From Bryobacterales bacterium (GTDB lineage: Bacteria > Acidobacteriota > Terriglobia > Bryobacterales > UBA6623), in contig JAPPLB010000119.1 in NCBI GenBank assembly GCA_028819575.1, positions 1-55,726 of the forward strand: a stretch of 55,726 bases of DNA. Reading direction: 5' to 3'. Made by a program: the position numbers and the translations under genes. Of this stretch, positions 53,251 to 55,726 are shown one piece after another (positions within the stretch are counted from its first letter, which is position 1; each line of letters begins with the position of its first letter). Under the pieces are notes generated by a model. That model made no database searches and was not told where the DNA came from. It worked only from the letters and a program-made list of their open reading frames with translations.

Positions 53251-54261
53251 CTATCGACCTTCCATCTGATCGGCTGTCAACTCGTTCAGCAATGTCTTTC
53301 CTGACGAATAGCGGTCCAGGTTTTCGAGAAAGATATCGCAGATTCGGCTAACAAAGAACGGGCTGAGGCTCGAGCCTGATATGTGCGGCGTCATGATCAC
53401 GTTCGGCATTTTCCAAAGCGGATGGTCGGAGGGCATTGGATATACGTAGTGGGTGTCGAGCGCCGCACCGGCGATCCAGCCTTCCCGCAGAGCTTTCAGC
53501 AGAGCCGACTGGCGAATGAGCGGTCCTCGTGCAGGATTGAGCACAAAGGCCGTTGGCGGCAGTGTTCGCAACTCCTGTTCGCCGACGATGCCTTCCGTGC
53601 TGTGAGTGAGAGGAAGCGAAAGCACCAGAAAATCGAGGCCCGAGAGGAACTCCGTTCTCTCCTCCTGGAGATAAACCCGGTCCGGCATCACCCCTTCCGG
53701 GTCACCCGATCCGGGCACACAATAAACATCTCCCATGTGACCGATCCCCCGACGTGAGAGGACATGAACCCTCATCCCCATGGTCTTCGCCAGCCGAGCC
53801 GTCTCGCGGCCAATGCCGCCGTAACCCCAAATACCCACGGTCAGGCCGCGGATCTCACGTTGGAAGCGAGCCGATTGGTCCCACAACCCGGCGTCCTGAT
53901 TGCGAATCATCTGCCGCAGATCTCGCGCCAAGTTGACCATCATCGCGATGTTCCATTCCGCAATGGGAATGTCGAAGCAGCCCCGACCATTGCTGGCGCG
54001 TACCCCTTTCCCGCTCAGACCCAGGCCGTACAACTGGTTGCAGCCTGCCGATGTGATCTGGATCCACCTGAGGCTGGTCATCTCGGAAAAGTTCTCCGGC
54101 GGAAACGTACACGCCAGGATCTCGGTCGGCCGAAGCAAGTCCGGCGGCAAGGGGCGGACACGCTCCTGCGGCTCGACGAATTCCAGATGCACGTTGGGAA
54201 TGCCCAGGAGCTTGGTCCTCGCCGCTTCATCAACCGGGATATCGACCAGAACGTGGACCAT
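53251..54261 (-). CDS. D-isomer-specific 2-hydroxyacid dehydrogenase
   Basis: A 336-aa NAD(P)-dependent dehydrogenase. The Rossmann motif is TVGIWGYGGIGRETARLAK, and the catalytic regions are NPARGPLIRQ (Arg/Glu neighbourhood) and MTPHISGSS with the catalytic His. It interconverts a 2-keto acid and a D-2-hydroxyacid in the cytoplasm. The ATG at 54261 is set by GGAGG 7 nt upstream; the frame extends to 54300 without a better site. It lies 35 bp after the MR/MLE gene on the same strand, so the two form a likely two-gene operon: dehydration of a sugar acid followed by reduction or oxidation of the keto product. Confidence 0.85.
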   Translation of the reverse strand: MVHVLVDIPVDEAARTKLLGIPNVHLEFVEPQERVRPLPPDLLRPTEILACTFPPENFSEMTSLRWIQITSAGCNQLYGLGLSGKGVRASNGRGCFDIPIAEWNIAMMVNLARDLRQMIRNQDAGLWDQSARFQREIRGLTVGIWGYGGIGRETARLAKTMGMRVHVLSRRGIGHMGDVYCVPGSGDPEGVMPDRVYLQEERTEFLSGLDFLVLSLPLTHSTEGIVGEQELRTLPPTAFVLNPARGPLIRQSALLKALREGWIAGAALDTHYVYPMPSDHPLWKMPNVIMTPHISGSSLSPFFVSRICDIFLENLDRYSSGKTLLNELTADQMEGR

Positions 54262-54296
54262 GGGCATGCCTCCAGGCGCTCGGGAGCCGAACCGAA

Positions 54297-55511
54297 TCAC
54301 TCGGTTAGGATCTTGCCTGGAACATCGTTGAACTCTCCGCTGCCTGGCACGAAGGGGTAGCGGTTCTTGATCTCGTCGGTCAACACGATGCCCAGTCCTG
54401 GCTTGTCAGGCGGTATCGCGTAGCCGTCCTGCATCTGAAAAGAATCGCCGATGATGTCACTGTGCAGGCCGGCGTAGTCGGGTGCGATCTCGAGGATGCG
54501 TGTGTTGGGCGCGGCAAAGCCGCAATGAATGTTCTGCATGAATGCTCCACCGGCGCCCCAACTGTGCGTGGCGATCCCGCGGCCCCGGCCGTCGAGCATT
54601 GCGGCCACTTTCATGAAGTCACCGAGACCTCCCGTAAACGCCCCGTCCGGCTGACCGATATCGAAGCAATCGCGCTCCACGAAGACGCGCCACTCATAAG
54701 TGCCGGTAAGGCATTCGCCCCCGGCAATCGGCACGTGGGTGCCGCGGCACAGTTCGCTGTAGCTCCAGGGGTCGGTGTAGTGCAGCGGCTCTTCGAAGAA
54801 GAACAGATCGTAGGGCTCCACGGCTTTCGCGACGGCCTGAGCGATCCCGAGGTCCCAGGTCTTACCCGCGCTGTTGCCCATGTGTCCGTCGAGCATGACT
54901 GTGACTTCCCGGCCCGTGTGCGAGCGAATGAACTCCAGCTTGTCTGCCTCGAAGTCCGCCGCCTCGGCGGCACCCACCGGTATGTAGGTTCCACTGTCCG
55001 GCGAATACCTGCCGGTAGCTATCTTGAGAGCCCGAAAACCCAGTGACTGGTAGTGGTCGATCTTGGCGCCCAGGCGTTCCTTCGGATAGTTGCTGGGGCC
55101 ACCGGTCGCATAGCAGAGGATCTTGTCGTGCCGCCGTCCACCCAACAGCTCGTAGACCGGCAACCGGGTCATCTTGCCTTTGAGGTCCCAAAGCGCCGCC
55201 TCGATGCCGTTGATGACGGCGAGGCCCAGACCCACCCGACACCAGAAGTTGCCGCAATGGTACATCCGGCCCCATAGTTCCGCGATGTTGTCAACGCCTT
55301 GGCCGACGAGAATCGGTTTGAAGAACTCGACGATCTCCGGGACCACTTCAGGGAAAAAATAGCCTACGTAGGTTTCACCGACGCCGACCAGCTCCGTATC
55401 GGTGTGAATCTCGACAAACGCGGCGCTGCGGAACTTGCGGCTCTCGCTTACGAAAGGATCGTTGGTGCACGGTCCTGTCAGCAGGATGGTCTGTACATCA
55501 GTGATTTTCAC
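54297..55511 (-). CDS. Enolase-superfamily sugar-acid dehydratase (MR/MLE)
   Basis: A 404-aa cytoplasmic mandelate-racemase-family enzyme without export signal. Metal ligands: Asp208 (VMLDGHMG), Glu240 (FFFEEP) and Glu266 (IAGGECLTG); candidate catalytic His210 and His316 (ATHSWGAGG). This is the D-x-H plus C-terminal His arrangement of gluconate/galactonate dehydratase-type members; the interval from Asp to the first Glu is six residues longer than in the Tat-exported relative at 3109, so it belongs to a different subgroup. The GTG start at 55511 has no clear Shine-Dalgarno. It is followed by the 2-hydroxyacid dehydrogenase. The substrate is unassigned. Confidence 0.85.
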   Translation of the reverse strand: MKITDVQTILLTGPCTNDPFVSESRKFRSAAFVEIHTDTELVGVGETYVGYFFPEVVPEIVEFFKPILVGQGVDNIAELWGRMYHCGNFWCRVGLGLAVINGIEAALWDLKGKMTRLPVYELLGGRRHDKILCYATGGPSNYPKERLGAKIDHYQSLGFRALKIATGRYSPDSGTYIPVGAAEAADFEADKLEFIRSHTGREVTVMLDGHMGNSAGKTWDLGIAQAVAKAVEPYDLFFFEEPLHYTDPWSYSELCRGTHVPIAGGECLTGTYEWRVFVERDCFDIGQPDGAFTGGLGDFMKVAAMLDGRGRGIATHSWGAGGAFMQNIHCGFAAPNTRILEIAPDYAGLHSDIIGDSFQMQDGYAIPPDKPGLGIVLTDEIKNRYPFVPGSGEFNDVPGKILTE

Positions 55512-55673
55512 GGTCGGCTTAGCTAATCAAGGTTTCGCCGGGGACGAGATTCCGTTCAGAGACGTCCGGGTCAGGCTCCGCCCTGACCCTGGCGCATCAG
55601 AAGGCGGCACACGGCCGTCACGCAACAGCGGCAACCCAGTGAAATCGGCCGAGACCCCAGTATATCCCTGGAC

Positions 55674-55726
55674 TAGCCTGCATTTCTCACCACCCGACGG
55701 TCGAAGCACGCGATACGACCGCCAGG
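55674..55726. repeat. MITE-like dispersed repeat R8 (left part, cut by the window end)
   Basis: This begins TAGCCTGCATTTCTCACCAC and continues with the class A interior (CACGCGATACGACCGCCAGG) up to the window edge. With R1 at the other edge, repeats mark both ends of the window. Confidence 0.85.

Overview
The window is a 55.7 kb, GC-rich bacterial chromosomal segment with no rRNA, tRNA or ribosomal-protein genes, so it looks like accessory, catabolic DNA. The best taxonomic guess is an acidobacterium (Solibacter/Bryobacter-like), moderately supported. It carries several planctomycete-type cytochrome/DUF1501 gene pairs, a DUF1592/DUF1552 pair and a PVC-type dehydrogenase lipoprotein. It also carries the wreck of a TonB-dependent receptor whose C-terminus has the acidobacterial style. 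Planctomycetes or Verrucomicrobia share the cytochrome families and are not excluded.

Layout. 0.2-4.4 kb: a secreted CocE-type hydrolase (minus), a decayed TonB receptor end and a Tat-exported galactonate-dehydratase-like enzyme (plus). 4.6-10.1 kb: an SelA-like PLP enzyme divergent from hyuA/hyuB. 10.1-24 kb: a cytochrome+DUF1501 operon (minus), a DUF1592+DUF1552+NHL-propeller operon (minus) and a divergent second cytochrome+DUF1501 pair (plus). 24.2-30.3 kb: an SGNH hydrolase, a RelBE-like module, a mannonate dehydratase, an NYN nuclease gene and an Nramp-like permease. 30.6-38.7 kb: a third DUF1501+cytochrome pair (with a LamG domain), an aspartic-protease/DUF5678-like pair, a TerB protein, an NHL propeller and a small membrane protein. 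39-46.6 kb: a large secreted protein of unknown function, a four-carbon acid sugar kinase with PdxA2, a toxin-antitoxin module, a TauD-type dioxygenase and an IS256-family element. 46.7-55.5 kb: a PVC-type dehydrogenase/heme lipoprotein with a YVTN propeller, a metallo-beta-lactamase-fold hydrolase, an M19 dipeptidase, a 2-hydroxyacid dehydrogenase and a second enolase-superfamily dehydratase.

Functionally the enzymes point to scavenging of sugar acids (galactonate-, mannonate- and threonate/erythronate-type), 5-oxoproline/hydantoin-type lactams and peptides. The exported cytochrome, Tat-exported DUF1501/DUF1552 and propeller proteins look like a periplasmic oxidation system of unknown substrate.

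Two structural signals stand out. First, a dispersed MITE-like family (at least seven copies, several with about 20-bp terminal inverted repeats beginning TAGCCTGCATTTCTCACC) sits at gene borders through the window. Second, two small toxin/nuclease cassettes (NYN at 27.8 kb, toxin-antitoxin at 43.3 kb) are each flanked by a direct duplication of the 3' end of the neighbouring gene (124 bp and 43 bp), as if two independent cassette insertions occurred at gene ends.
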